This document shows, in pieces, positions 55,549 to 64,000 of a stretch of 64,000 nucleotides of DNA. Every line of letters starts with the position of its first letter. Within the stretch, counting starts at the first letter, position 1. A program made the translations under genes and the position numbers. The DNA is taken from the IMG/VR virus record IMGVR_UViG_3300031578_000010, positions 26,432 to 90,431 of that record; one strand, written 5' to 3'. Source of the DNA: a virus. The notes under the pieces are model-generated. The model made no database searches and was not told the origin of the DNA. It worked only from the letters and a program-made list of their open reading frames with translations.

Positions 55549-57576
55549 TTATTCCGTATCAACGGAAAGGCCGATCACCTTGTTTATTCCAGCCCCAAGA
55601 TCAGTTATATGATCCCAGGCAAAAAGATGCTCCATTAAACCATCGTATAAACCAAGACTGCCCGCCCCAGCGACTATTATATCATTAAATCCAGGTCCAG
55701 GATCAGCGGCACACCAAGTGGTTGCAAAGCGGCCAAGGCATCCTGCCCATATTTGTGCAGGTTCGGGATATAACGTTCCAGTTCCGGGATCTATTACCTC
55801 GGGGGCGCCAAGAGGATCGACAGTAATAGTGAATGCTCCCGCTGCATCTCTCTCTATTCTAATCCTCGTTCCCTCGACTGGATTAAAAGTAGCGGCAGCA
55901 GAATAGACAATATTAACATTTTTCCTCATAACATAAGCTTTTATATAGTAAGGAGACGCACCGGTCCTATAAACTTTGAAGCCGTATCCTTCATTTGTTG
56001 CGATTTTTACCTGGCCATTTAAAGTATAATCTTCGGTGGCGTCTAATTCAAGGCTGGCTATATCCTGAATAATAAAATCTATCTGAAAAGCTCCGGTCAT
56101 ATAATATTTAGATTTTATAAATACGCCAGACTGATTGCCACCAACCTGAGCAAGAGACCCGAAATGAACGCCTCCTCCGCTTTGAGAAATAGGATATAAA
56201 GGAGGGGCAGCCTGATAACCCGGCCCAAAATCCAAAGTATCATAATAGGTATATTGAACAACCTTTTCCCATTTTTCTAAATCAAGGCTTGCCCCACTAA
56301 AATCATCCGAAAGATCTGCAATAGCCGAAATTCCCGCAGGTTTACTTATTAAAGATACCTTTCCCTCTGATCCCACTCCTGCCATTTCTGTGCAGACATG
56401 ATAAGGAGGATTGTCTGGCGTTTCGCTATAATCCCGATATCTTGGATCTATATCAACATCATCATTATTAGATAACTGGGCGACTTCCACGCCTAAGGAA
56501 GCATAAGAAGAAGGAATAGAATCGGCAGCTGAAGCTATTTGAGCCCCCGACCCAAGTTCATCATATAAAACTCCGGAATAAGGATATATTGCCTCTGCGC
56601 CATCGGAAACCCAATCAAAAGCAGTCTCATTAAACTCGTAACATTCCCATCCGCCAGCGGTTTTATAATTGCAACGAATCAAGAAAACTTTTTCTGTCAC
56701 TCCCGTATCATCTCTAACCTCAAATATTTTTCCATTAGTTGCTGCTGGGGAGGCTTTCCAGCCCGCAGGAATAACGTCGGGCGTTCCTGAGCCATCCCAT
56801 TCTGTCGCAGTTCCAAGAACAGTATCCAATAAATAACACCGAGCCATCCAAGTTCCGGCATTGGAGTGATGAACAAGAAGAAATAGCTTATCGTTAAATT
56901 TAAACATAGCAACAGAAGTCGCCGTCGCCAAAGCCGATGCGCTTTCTGTCAAAACAAATCCCGAACCTATATTATTAAATACTCCGCCTGAATATAACTT
57001 TAAATAAGAAGTTCCTCCAGGAACTATTTGAACGCCATACATATTATTTTCAAATTCGCACATTTTATGAACAACTGTTGAAGCTAGCGTTGAAAAGGAA
57101 CCGCTAAAAGGATAAGATAATATATAGACGACTGAGGCCAATGGCGAAGACATGAAAATAAGATCTCTGAGCCGCGCCCAATCGTTGAGAGAATTGCTAA
57201 AGGCTGTAGCATCTCTTGTATCATTATAGAAAACACTTGGACCGGTTGCACGCCCAGAAGTATTTATTTTTAGAACCAAATCTTTAAAAGCTAGGATATA
57301 GGTTGCAAGAGTAGGCAAACCTAATCCCAAATGAGCTTTTGATAATCCGTGATTGTAGGAGGCCCATCCATAAGCAGAAGAAGAGCCCCTTCCTTGTGGA
57401 ATATAGACATGCCCGCCGTGAACCATCGCCTGCCTGGCACAAGTATCTAAAGCGGCAAAAGCAACATCTTCCTCTATATCAATAGCCGCCGATCCTCCTG
57501 CCACTATTTTCAAAAGGCTCCCTGCTCCTGCGGGACTTCTATACGTTCCAACCATAATTGAGTGAGTAAGAGCCAT
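55549..57576 (-). CDS. Large adhesin-like tail protein with propeller-like and LamG-like parts
   Basis: 675 residues. The N-terminal 400 residues contain repeated strands with loops (KFNDKLFLLVHHSNAGTW, KVFLIRCNYKTAGGWECYE) that look like a beta-propeller. Near 430 starts a concanavalin/LamG-like domain (LSDDFSGASLDLEKWEKV). Such modules bind glycans. It lies next to baseplate J, and a host-recognition role is likely but not shown. Confidence 0.65.
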   Translation of the reverse strand: MALTHSIMVGTYRSPAGAGSLLKIVAGGSAAIDIEEDVAFAALDTCARQAMVHGGHVYIPQGRGSSSAYGWASYNHGLSKAHLGLGLPTLATYILAFKDLVLKINTSGRATGPSVFYNDTRDATAFSNSLNDWARLRDLIFMSSPLASVVYILSYPFSGSFSTLASTVVHKMCEFENNMYGVQIVPGGTSYLKLYSGGVFNNIGSGFVLTESASALATATSVAMFKFNDKLFLLVHHSNAGTWMARCYLLDTVLGTATEWDGSGTPDVIPAGWKASPAATNGKIFEVRDDTGVTEKVFLIRCNYKTAGGWECYEFNETAFDWVSDGAEAIYPYSGVLYDELGSGAQIASAADSIPSSYASLGVEVAQLSNNDDVDIDPRYRDYSETPDNPPYHVCTEMAGVGSEGKVSLISKPAGISAIADLSDDFSGASLDLEKWEKVVQYTYYDTLDFGPGYQAAPPLYPISQSGGGVHFGSLAQVGGNQSGVFIKSKYYMTGAFQIDFIIQDIASLELDATEDYTLNGQVKIATNEGYGFKVYRTGASPYYIKAYVMRKNVNIVYSAAATFNPVEGTRIRIERDAAGAFTITVDPLGAPEVIDPGTGTLYPEPAQIWAGCLGRFATTWCAADPGPGFNDIIVAGAGSLGLYDGLMEHLFAWDHITDLGAGINKVIGLSVDTE

Positions 57577-59474
57577 TATCCGCCTCCTGAATACGTTAAA
57601 TCATCAGTATCCAAAATAGCAATTTCATCGTCAAGAATTTCTACATTCCCACGATAATCAGATGTTCTAAACCTCGCATTATCCCCTATTGACATTGGCG
57701 TAGACCCCGCAGTTATAGTAAAAGATATCTCACTATTATCGCTTGTATATACAGCCCCCAAAGTTCCTAACGCCGTCTGAATTCCAGAGATAGAACCACG
57801 AACTGAAAACGCCGTTGGAGAAAAGAAGGTAATATACCAGTATTCTTCAACAACTGCCGATCCTACGCTAATATCCCCAAAAATAGCATCTCCGGACCAA
57901 CTTAAAAGATCGATGTCATCGGTACGAGGAATCAAAGTTATTTCTGTAAGATCTACATAATCAACTCCTTCGACTTCATCTATGACTCTCGAAATATCCG
58001 ATTCTCTTATTGATTTGCCAAATTCTAAATTATTAACTGCAAAGAAATCGGCAAGAGCCGCCTCGACTGCCGCTTCGACCAAAATACGGAGATAATTAGA
58101 AAGTAAGTATATTGTTCCGCCTACTGCAATTCGACCAAAGCCAGGATCAAAAACTCCTGGAACTACTCGAATATCGCACTTCGATTCGAGTTCTGCCTTG
58201 ACAGCATTCTTTAAAGTAGTAGTAGGAACTCCTCCTCCGGTCGGAATTATATAAACGGCCACATTATAAGTAGAGCCTGGCTCAGTTAACCTTATAGCGT
58301 TGGCGTTCCCAACTCCAAAAACGGATTTGGCGCCTGCAATAAAATCAGGAGTAGAAATATATCTATCATTTGCCCTAATAATTTCAGGCCCCCGAACCTT
58401 TGCCTCATCCAAATCCATCCTATCAGTTCCGCCAGAAGCCTCGGACGGATTATTCACAGTTATACTTATAGGACTTCCAGAAACATATATTAAATCATTT
58501 ATTTTCTTAATAGTATTAGCGCCAACTTTTCCTTGCGCCCCGCCTCCTTCTCTGAACTCCGCTTTAACAGTCGCGCCATTAATTGGAATCTTTCCTTGTG
58601 CCCCGTCTCCAGTCATTAAGAAAATGGTATCATCCCATTTCCTCCTCCAAATAAAATGAGTATCTGTAGACCCGCTTTCATAAAAAGTCTCTTTAGCTGT
58701 CCAGGTAATATCTCCTGCACCTTCATTTATAACCAAAGAAAGCGTTCCATCTATAATTAATTTAGAAATAGTTCTCCATTTCTGGAATTCAGTTCCATCA
58801 GAATTTAACAAAACCTCTTCGGTTGTTTTTCCTTCCGTTGCATCTATCTCACCATCCAAAGCAGATATATAAGCATTATCTGCTGTAGTAAATCCAGAAG
58901 GAACCACAGAATCAAGTTGAATTTGAGTAGGGCTGACTATTTGAATAATCGTTCTTTGTATTTTGGTCCCAATATCGTCATTAATTTCAACTAATTGGCC
59001 AACAGCAAAATTTGTTGAGACACAGGATACCAAATCCGTTCCGTCAGTATCCGCAGTTAATAAAGTATATTTTAAGATAAGGATGCTATCCGTTTCGAAA
59101 TATATAGGAGAAGAATTAGACAATGTCTGACAAAGCGTTCCTGCCGGGATTTCTACATCATTTTTTAAACTGGCAAGAATAGAAAACTTTAAAGAGATAG
59201 TTGCAGGCGTTTTTCCCGGTATATTCCAAAAGAAAAATATCTTCTGTAAACTCTCCCTTTTTATGCATCCATTATCAATATCTGCAAAAGCCTCCTTTCC
59301 TGCTCGGTCTATATAATAATGAGCGACAGATAGCGCTTCGCTCATTTCATCTAATAATCCGATTCCTAAATCATTCTCGTTATGGTCGGTCCATTCCGAA
59401 GTAATAAATGGAATTCTTTTGACCATATCCGCTTTTATAGCGGCTTCGTCTCGGCTTGTAAAATCTGCAACCAT
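57576..59474 (-). CDS. Baseplate J-like protein
   Basis: 632 residues. The N-terminus has DHNENDLGIGLLDEMSEALS, typical of gpJ proteins (D-x-x-G-x-x-L-L-E-x-x-x). The middle carries beta-rich DVEIPAGTLCQTL, and the C-terminal part has RGPEIIRANDRYISTPDF and NLEFGKSIRESDISRVIDEV. It would be a baseplate wedge component of a contractile tail. Overlaps its neighbour by one base. Confidence 0.88.
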   Translation of the reverse strand: MVADFTSRDEAAIKADMVKRIPFITSEWTDHNENDLGIGLLDEMSEALSVAHYYIDRAGKEAFADIDNGCIKRESLQKIFFFWNIPGKTPATISLKFSILASLKNDVEIPAGTLCQTLSNSSPIYFETDSILILKYTLLTADTDGTDLVSCVSTNFAVGQLVEINDDIGTKIQRTIIQIVSPTQIQLDSVVPSGFTTADNAYISALDGEIDATEGKTTEEVLLNSDGTEFQKWRTISKLIIDGTLSLVINEGAGDITWTAKETFYESGSTDTHFIWRRKWDDTIFLMTGDGAQGKIPINGATVKAEFREGGGAQGKVGANTIKKINDLIYVSGSPISITVNNPSEASGGTDRMDLDEAKVRGPEIIRANDRYISTPDFIAGAKSVFGVGNANAIRLTEPGSTYNVAVYIIPTGGGVPTTTLKNAVKAELESKCDIRVVPGVFDPGFGRIAVGGTIYLLSNYLRILVEAAVEAALADFFAVNNLEFGKSIRESDISRVIDEVEGVDYVDLTEITLIPRTDDIDLLSWSGDAIFGDISVGSAVVEEYWYITFFSPTAFSVRGSISGIQTALGTLGAVYTSDNSEISFTITAGSTPMSIGDNARFRTSDYRGNVEILDDEIAILDTDDLTYSGGG

Positions 59475-59478
59475 TTTT

Positions 59479-59919
59479 TTACTCCAGATTTACTCTTACT
59501 TCCGCTAAAGTCGGCCTCCCGTTAGATCCAGAATAAAAGGGGAATACTAAACTTCCAGACCTTGGCGAATTAGTAAAATCTATATCGACTCTTACTTCAA
59601 CCTGGCTTCTATTTGCATTAATAGCAGTATTAATAGATTTCAAAGTCGCTCTCGGCTCTTGAATTATAACATCCTCGATAAATCGAGCAGCAAGTCCAGG
59701 ACTTTTAGTTAGGACTTCAAAAGATAATTCGAATAAACGGCTGCCAAACGCCCTATTAAATCTCCTGCTTTTTCTCTGGACAAGAACTAACTGTTGTAAT
59801 CCCTCTATAATATGTCTTTCGTATTTAGACTGTTCAGGCCCATCATGAGAAAAAGAATCCCCTCCGAAACGAAAAGGAAACTTCAGCCCTTTGCCAAGAA
59901 TTTCTCTATTATAAGCCAT
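59479..59919 (-). CDS. Baseplate wedge protein, gp25/W-like
   Basis: 146 residues. LGKGLKFPFRFGG is the N-terminal motif, then QQLVLVQRKSRRFNRAFG and RFIEDVIIQEPRATLKSI. This matches T4 gp25/P2 W: a sheath-initiator-like baseplate protein. It lies between J and the coiled-coil gene, as in myophage wedge clusters. Confidence 0.87.
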   Translation of the reverse strand: MAYNREILGKGLKFPFRFGGDSFSHDGPEQSKYERHIIEGLQQLVLVQRKSRRFNRAFGSRLFELSFEVLTKSPGLAARFIEDVIIQEPRATLKSINTAINANRSQVEVRVDIDFTNSPRSGSLVFPFYSGSNGRPTLAEVRVNLE

Positions 59920-60319
59920 TATTAAAATCTTTCAGCATTCCTTCTACTATTGGGGCCCGCCTTCGAACTCGATCCCGCACTTTAACTAACATAAACCTTT
60001 TTTTATCCAAATCTGAGATATCCGTTTTATCCATCATTTCAAGAATCTCGTCTCTCCATTCTTCAAGTAACTGTAGAACAGCCCCCGGAATTTTGGCAAT
60101 TCTTAATTTATCAAGAGCAACCTGAACCCCTTGTAATTTGTCTTTTAAATTGGCTTCCCGTAACTGAATATGCCTAATTCTCTGATTTAATTTCCTAATT
60201 CTATCATCCAACTGTTTAAGCAGAAGGGGGGAGGATTCCTCCTCCATCTGCTTTAACAAGCAGATAAACTTAGCGAGTTCTGTTTCTTCCAAGTCCTGTA
60301 AATAATTTGTTAATTCCAT
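59909..60319 (-). CDS. Coiled-coil baseplate-associated protein
   Basis: 136 residues, almost entirely coiled coil (LLLKQLDDRIRKLNQRIRHI). It overlaps the gp25-like gene by 11 bases. No family recognised; its position suggests baseplate assembly. Confidence 0.6.
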   Translation of the reverse strand: MELTNYLQDLEETELAKFICLLKQMEEESSPLLLKQLDDRIRKLNQRIRHIQLREANLKDKLQGVQVALDKLRIAKIPGAVLQLLEEWRDEILEMMDKTDISDLDKKRFMLVKVRDRVRRRAPIVEGMLKDFNNGL

Positions 60320-60337
60320 ATTAGATCCCCTTTCTTT

Positions 60338-61153
60338 CTACTCGCCCTTCACTTTTTGCGTTTCATCTGTTGCAGGAACAAATACAGCTGGAGCAAGCGG
60401 TGGGCCGCTTGGACTTCCGACAGTTACCGGATGAGTATGAAAATTATATTTATTTAACCCAAACGATCCGAGTATCAATCCCTGAACGGCAGTTTTTCCA
60501 AGTTTTATAGTAGCCGCTTCTATTATCCTCGTTATAGACTTCTCCTCCCAACTCCCTTCCGCCGTCACAAATATTGAACCTAATATATGATTTAATATAT
60601 CTCCTGCGACAGATTTCCACTCATCCGAATTTACTTTTATAACACATTTTCCATCCGATCTCATTTCAATAAATGTTCCAAGGGGATGATATAACTGGAT
60701 CCTTTCTTTTCCTGGCGTATTATCAAACTCTATTAAAATCCCACCAGCAAATTTAATCATTTGATTAAAAGGATATTGAGCGGCAAAATTACTGGAAGGT
60801 TCGTTCTTAGTTGTTCCTAAAGCAGTTTGAAAACTATCTGTTCCTTTTATACTCTCGACGCCATCATCTTCCCCACGGCTGCGGCTTGGCGCTTCAGTTA
60901 ATCCGCCAGGAGCTCCATAAAAACAACCCGTCCAAATAGGTCTATCCGGATCTCCGCCTATGAATTCAATCCATACTTTAGAATTTAATGGCGGCAATTT
61001 AAATTCGCCAGGATATATATAAGAAGGTTCTGCCCAAGTTGTTGATATAGTATCAAATCCGACCTCTGGAACTATCGCCTTTATTCTTCCTCCGCTTTCA
61101 GGATCAGAGATATCTACAACTTTTCCTCTATATTTCCCATAATATTTAGTCAT
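60338..61153 (-). CDS. Baseplate spike protein, gpV/gp5 OB-type
   Basis: 271 residues from the ATG at 61153. An OB-fold N-terminus (YRGKVVDISDPESGGRIKAI) with WIEFIGGDPDRPIWTGCFYG matches gpV/gp5/VgrG OB domains. The glycine-rich beta region after 190 may form the spike helix. It would sit at the tail tip and puncture the host envelope. Confidence 0.85.
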   Translation of the reverse strand: MTKYYGKYRGKVVDISDPESGGRIKAIVPEVGFDTISTTWAEPSYIYPGEFKLPPLNSKVWIEFIGGDPDRPIWTGCFYGAPGGLTEAPSRSRGEDDGVESIKGTDSFQTALGTTKNEPSSNFAAQYPFNQMIKFAGGILIEFDNTPGKERIQLYHPLGTFIEMRSDGKCVIKVNSDEWKSVAGDILNHILGSIFVTAEGSWEEKSITRIIEAATIKLGKTAVQGLILGSFGLNKYNFHTHPVTVGSPSGPPLAPAVFVPATDETQKVKGE

Positions 61154-62306
61154 AATTAACCTCATTAATTATCTCAGGCTGTATTTCTTGCCCCGGATTT
61201 ATTTGTGTTGTCTGATCCCCTTTTGTTACAGAACTCGGAATAGCCCGCAGAGGCCCGACTCTCGATTTAGTTCCTATAAATTCAACTATATATCCTCGAA
61301 CATCGTCATATATATGTGACGCAGATTCAATATAATAATAGCCGGATAAATGACCCAATCCTTTTAAAGTAATAATCTTCCTGGCAGTTATTTTAGGATT
61401 TCCTGTTGCCTTGCCCCAACCAACAACAAAGCGAGAATCGTCCTGTTCCCTTGTTTTAAGAAAGGCATCGACAGAAGGAAAGCTAAACAGGTTTCTAATT
61501 CCCTGTTCATATTTTGTCGGCCTTTGTATTAATAACTCCTTTAAAGATTTATAATCTGGATATCTCGCTTTGTCCTGTGTTTCAATTATATCAGGAGTTC
61601 CTTTTGATATATTAGTTACCAATTCTCCGCTATCTCTATCGAGGAATGAAGAATGAAATTGAGAGGCCGTTCTTAATAAATTCTTTTCAGGCCAGAATTC
61701 AAATAAAGCATTTTTCTCATCATTCCCATAATTTAAAGCTATATTTGTATTTTCGAAACGGATAGGATGAAAATGTAAAGTCCCATCTTCAACATAGAAA
61801 AGATATCCGTTCCTATGCGCTAACCTCGCGACTAATTCTAAATCAGTCTCATTTAATTGACTCTCTTGATTTCTCAATTCTAATGTCGGCGTTATATCCG
61901 TTATTAATCCATATTCCGCAGCAATAGAAGTAACGATGTCGGAATCCAACATATTAGAAAACTGGTTTCTTTTCTCGCCCTTTTCTTTTAATTTTGAACT
62001 TTCATCCAGGCCAATTAAACGAATAATAGGGGCATTCTTTTCAGGGAAGCCGAATTTAGGTTTTTGTAAAATATATCTGCCCATATATTTGAGAGGTCCA
62101 CCAATCCCCAACCAAATATCTAATATTGCCCTTTCCCGTATTATATTAGAATCTAAAAATGTTTTCTGAGAATTCCAAAGATCAATAACTGCCATATCGC
62201 ATTTCCAAGGATCTTGAAATAAATTGATTCCAAAGAGCTTGCCTTTAAAGCCAAGGCTCTCTATTAACTGATTATCAATATATATTTTAGCTACAAAGTG
62301 TTTCAT
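61146..62306 (-). CDS. Tail hub protein, late control gene D (gpD)-like
   Basis: 386 residues. The pattern AAEYGLITDITPTLE then LNETDLELVARLAHRNGYLF is typical of gpD/gp27-type hubs (the D-x-x-F-x-x-x-L-A-x-x-x-G segment). It forms the trimeric hub between the tube and the spike. It overlaps the spike gene start by eight bases. Confidence 0.87.
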   Translation of the reverse strand: MKHFVAKIYIDNQLIESLGFKGKLFGINLFQDPWKCDMAVIDLWNSQKTFLDSNIIRERAILDIWLGIGGPLKYMGRYILQKPKFGFPEKNAPIIRLIGLDESSKLKEKGEKRNQFSNMLDSDIVTSIAAEYGLITDITPTLELRNQESQLNETDLELVARLAHRNGYLFYVEDGTLHFHPIRFENTNIALNYGNDEKNALFEFWPEKNLLRTASQFHSSFLDRDSGELVTNISKGTPDIIETQDKARYPDYKSLKELLIQRPTKYEQGIRNLFSFPSVDAFLKTREQDDSRFVVGWGKATGNPKITARKIITLKGLGHLSGYYYIESASHIYDDVRGYIVEFIGTKSRVGPLRAIPSSVTKGDQTTQINPGQEIQPEIINEVNYD

Positions 62307-62626
62307 TAGTTTGCCTGCAAGTCTTCCAGAGAAGGAATATTTATCAACATCCCCGTCTCTATTTCGTCATCAGGATAAAAGAATTCATTTATATCAGCTA
62401 TAACCCACCATTTCTGAGAATCCGCACAAGCATCGAATGCCAATAAATCGAGCAATTCTGTCCCTTGCGCCTCATGCAAATTAACAGGCCGCCGCATATC
62501 TTTTAATTTTAAGGTTCTTCGATCATGTAAAAAAGCAAAAGCAATATCTCCAACTATAACGCGAGTAGCAGATATTCTCTGTTTATTCTCTCCCAACGCA
62601 TATCGCGAGCCTGCAAAAACTGACAT
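62306..62626 (-). CDS. LysM-like tail protein X
   Basis: 106 residues. LLDLLAFDACADSQKWWVIADINEF and IETGMLINIPS match LysM/gpX tail proteins (W-x-x-I-A-x-x-N...G-x-x-L-x-I-P). It would sit at the tube-baseplate interface. Start and stop abut neighbours. Confidence 0.8.
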   Translation of the reverse strand: MSVFAGSRYALGENKQRISATRVIVGDIAFAFLHDRRTLKLKDMRRPVNLHEAQGTELLDLLAFDACADSQKWWVIADINEFFYPDDEIETGMLINIPSLEDLQAN

Positions 62627-63219
62627 TATGATTCCTCCCCGCTTGTCTCTCTTTCTCTAACTCTAAATACCTTTCTAAAAGTCACACTAACAGTTGCTCG
62701 AATTGGAGTAAAAGTTACATCTTGCATTTCTTCAATGCCGTCTATTTTAAGAATAACTGTCCTAATTGCTTCAAATCCTTTTTCAACAAAAATAACTGGA
62801 GGTGCCTGTATTAACTGGCCGTCAACCTCACGATATATTGGCTTGGTCTTCTTAAATAGCCACGCCAACTTCCAGGCCGTAGTCTCGCTGAATTTCTTTT
62901 CTTTATAAAAACCATAATCAGAGAAAAATAGTGCAAGAGTAAATTCCTCTGCCCCTCTTCCCTTATATTCAAGGGCATCATCCCCATTAATGACCGTTTG
63001 ATCATTATACTCAACACTTGCCGAGATTGGCCAAGTTGTAGGGTTAAAATCCATTTCTATAAAATCATTTAAATCGGTCTCATCTCTTAAAAGAAGTTTT
63101 CTACCAAAATAGAAGCGAGACATATTTAATTCTTTATCTCCCCCCCTTTTTTTGTCAAGACCCCTCCTACCAACGATCGCGTTTTTAATATCTTCAAGTT
63201 CTATTCTGTCTTCTGGCAT
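62626..63219 (-). CDS. Injection-tube-type adaptor (CIS tube-like)
   Basis: 197 residues. DFNPTTWPISASVEYND, EEFTLALFFSDYG, a PPVIFVEKGF segment and FTPIRATVSVTFRKVF match contractile injection system tube/adaptor proteins, which cap the tail tube with the LysM protein. It lies directly upstream of the LysM gene. Confidence 0.75.
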   Translation of the reverse strand: MPEDRIELEDIKNAIVGRRGLDKKRGGDKELNMSRFYFGRKLLLRDETDLNDFIEMDFNPTTWPISASVEYNDQTVINGDDALEYKGRGAEEFTLALFFSDYGFYKEKKFSETTAWKLAWLFKKTKPIYREVDGQLIQAPPVIFVEKGFEAIRTVILKIDGIEEMQDVTFTPIRATVSVTFRKVFRVRERETSGEES

Positions 63220-63220
63220 T

Positions 63221-64000
63221 TTATGCTACGGCAAAGCCATAACCTCGCAAAACTTCAAGATCTGATAGTTCCTTTTGAGTCCTTTTTATTTCCCTGCCAT
63301 CCAGGAAAATCCTATTTTCAATCGTTATTTTACTCGGCATGCTTCTTCGCCCGCCCGCATCCCCGGCTTTAATCTTATCAAAAACCATTTTTAAATCGGC
63401 GGGCTGTAAACCTGTCGGCAGAGGCATAACTAATTCGGAATTTCTCTTCTCAGATAATATAGCTGATGTAGGTTTATTAGTAACTCCGCCATGCTGCATC
63501 CCAACAGCCCCGCCGAAAACGAAAGACAAAGCCCCTTTCCCGATTGCCCAACCAAAATTTGCAACCTTTGCCATCCAAGATGCAAATTCTTTTAAGGGAA
63601 CTAAGCCGTTTTTTACCTTATTAGTTAGCCATGTTATTGCATCAATTGCCTTAGTTACAATAGTTACTAATGGGTTCAAACACGCCCTGACAACAAAGCG
63701 AACTATAATCCCAAATACTCGCCATAAACCAAGATTCGTCTTACCTGGCCCAAAAAATGCAATTGACAATTCATCAAACGCCTTCCCTAAAGCATCTATC
63801 GCAGGGATAAGAGGTTGGACAGCCGCTTCTATCTCTTGAATAATTATAGTAATAACAGCTCCTAATATCGTCGCCACCTTCGCTATAAAATCAAAAGCAA
63901 TCCGCAAAGGGAGCATAACGAACTTCATGAGGCCAACAAATAGCTTATGAATAGCTGATCCTCCGCCTTCCAATGAACTAAATATCATGCCAATCGGCTT
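63221..64000 (-). CDS. Tape-measure protein, C-terminal part (partial)
   Basis: Open to the right edge of the window; about 260 residues are visible. Hydrophobic helices (LMKFVMLPLRIAFDFIAKVA) and a glycine-rich segment (LSFVFGGAVGMQHGG) are typical of the membrane-active C-terminus. The end has SEKRNSELVMPLPTGL, common to tape measures. The protein sets tail length and can form a channel in the host membrane. The N-terminus lies beyond 64000. Confidence 0.85.
   Translation of the reverse strand, partial: KPIGMIFSSLEGGGSAIHKLFVGLMKFVMLPLRIAFDFIAKVATILGAVITIIIQEIEAAVQPLIPAIDALGKAFDELSIAFFGPGKTNLGLWRVFGIIVRFVVRACLNPLVTIVTKAIDAITWLTNKVKNGLVPLKEFASWMAKVANFGWAIGKGALSFVFGGAVGMQHGGVTNKPTSAILSEKRNSELVMPLPTGLQPADLKMVFDKIKAGDAGGRRSMPSKITIENRIFLDGREIKRTQKELSDLEVLRGYGFAVA

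Overview
The window is part of a large tailed-phage genome, most likely a myovirus. It carries a contractile-tail baseplate set: tape-measure C-terminus, injection-tube-type adaptor, LysM/X-like protein, gpD hub, gpV-type spike, gp25-like wedge, baseplate J and tail protein I. It also has a terminase pair, a holin/lipoprotein region and a nearly complete replisome. The sequence is AT-rich with a few GC-rich islands. No integrase, rRNA, tRNA, CRISPR array or insertion sequence was found. Every gene I can support, more than 100, is on the minus strand, so transcription runs from high to low coordinates. The bacterial host cannot be named from this sequence.

Layout in coordinate order: 1-2.4 kb, tail-fibre-like and virion-associated proteins. 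2.4-5.9 kb, a GroES-like co-chaperonin, zinc-ribbon proteins and a PD-(D/E)XK nuclease. 5.9-7.7 kb, a 1.86-kb gene-free, very AT-rich stretch with several repeat families. 7.7-16.9 kb, about 30 small, overlapping, mostly unknown genes, many cysteine-rich, plus a DNA methyltransferase and a phage-encoded tmRNA (13749-14132). 16.9-19.9 kb, a radical-SAM protein and the large and small terminase subunits. 20-39 kb, DNA metabolism: flap/5' exonuclease, NYN protein, RuvC, SbcC/SbcD (gp46/47-like), RecA, an SSB-like protein with an acidic tail, an RFC-type clamp loader and a probable second loader subunit, a GNAT, a PLP enzyme, two more methyltransferases, a PCNA-like clamp, a DnaE polymerase and a sigma-70-family factor. 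39-44.7 kb, short genes with individual hairpins and a recurring leader, including AT-hook and Lys/Glu-rich proteins. 44.7-45.4 kb, a GC-rich, hairpin-dense stretch without a convincing gene. 45.6-48.9 kb, DnaG-type primase, family-4 uracil-DNA glycosylase and DnaB helicase. 49-51.3 kb, holin, lipoprotein and XhlA-like membrane proteins plus a degenerate receiver domain. 51.3-64 kb, tail and baseplate.

The replisome is mosaic. A bacterial-type DnaE polymerase with all nine PHP metal ligands, a DnaB helicase and a DnaG primase sit beside a PCNA/RFC-type clamp and loader. Three minus-strand sites share a GTATATAGAGGTAGGG-like motif without an obvious -35 element. They lie before the terminase, before the helicase and at the upstream edge of the GC-rich structured stretch. 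I infer they are promoters for the phage sigma-like factor.

The items most worth a second look are the tmRNA with an inferred 23-codon tag, the 44.69-45.40 kb candidate large structured RNA, the duplicated dyad-repeat units at 39.85-40.04 kb, the covarying intergenic hairpins at 40-45 kb, the AT-rich repeat region, and the GNAT/PLP/methyltransferase genes interleaved with the clamp loader. All function calls come from reading motifs by eye; no database search was run.
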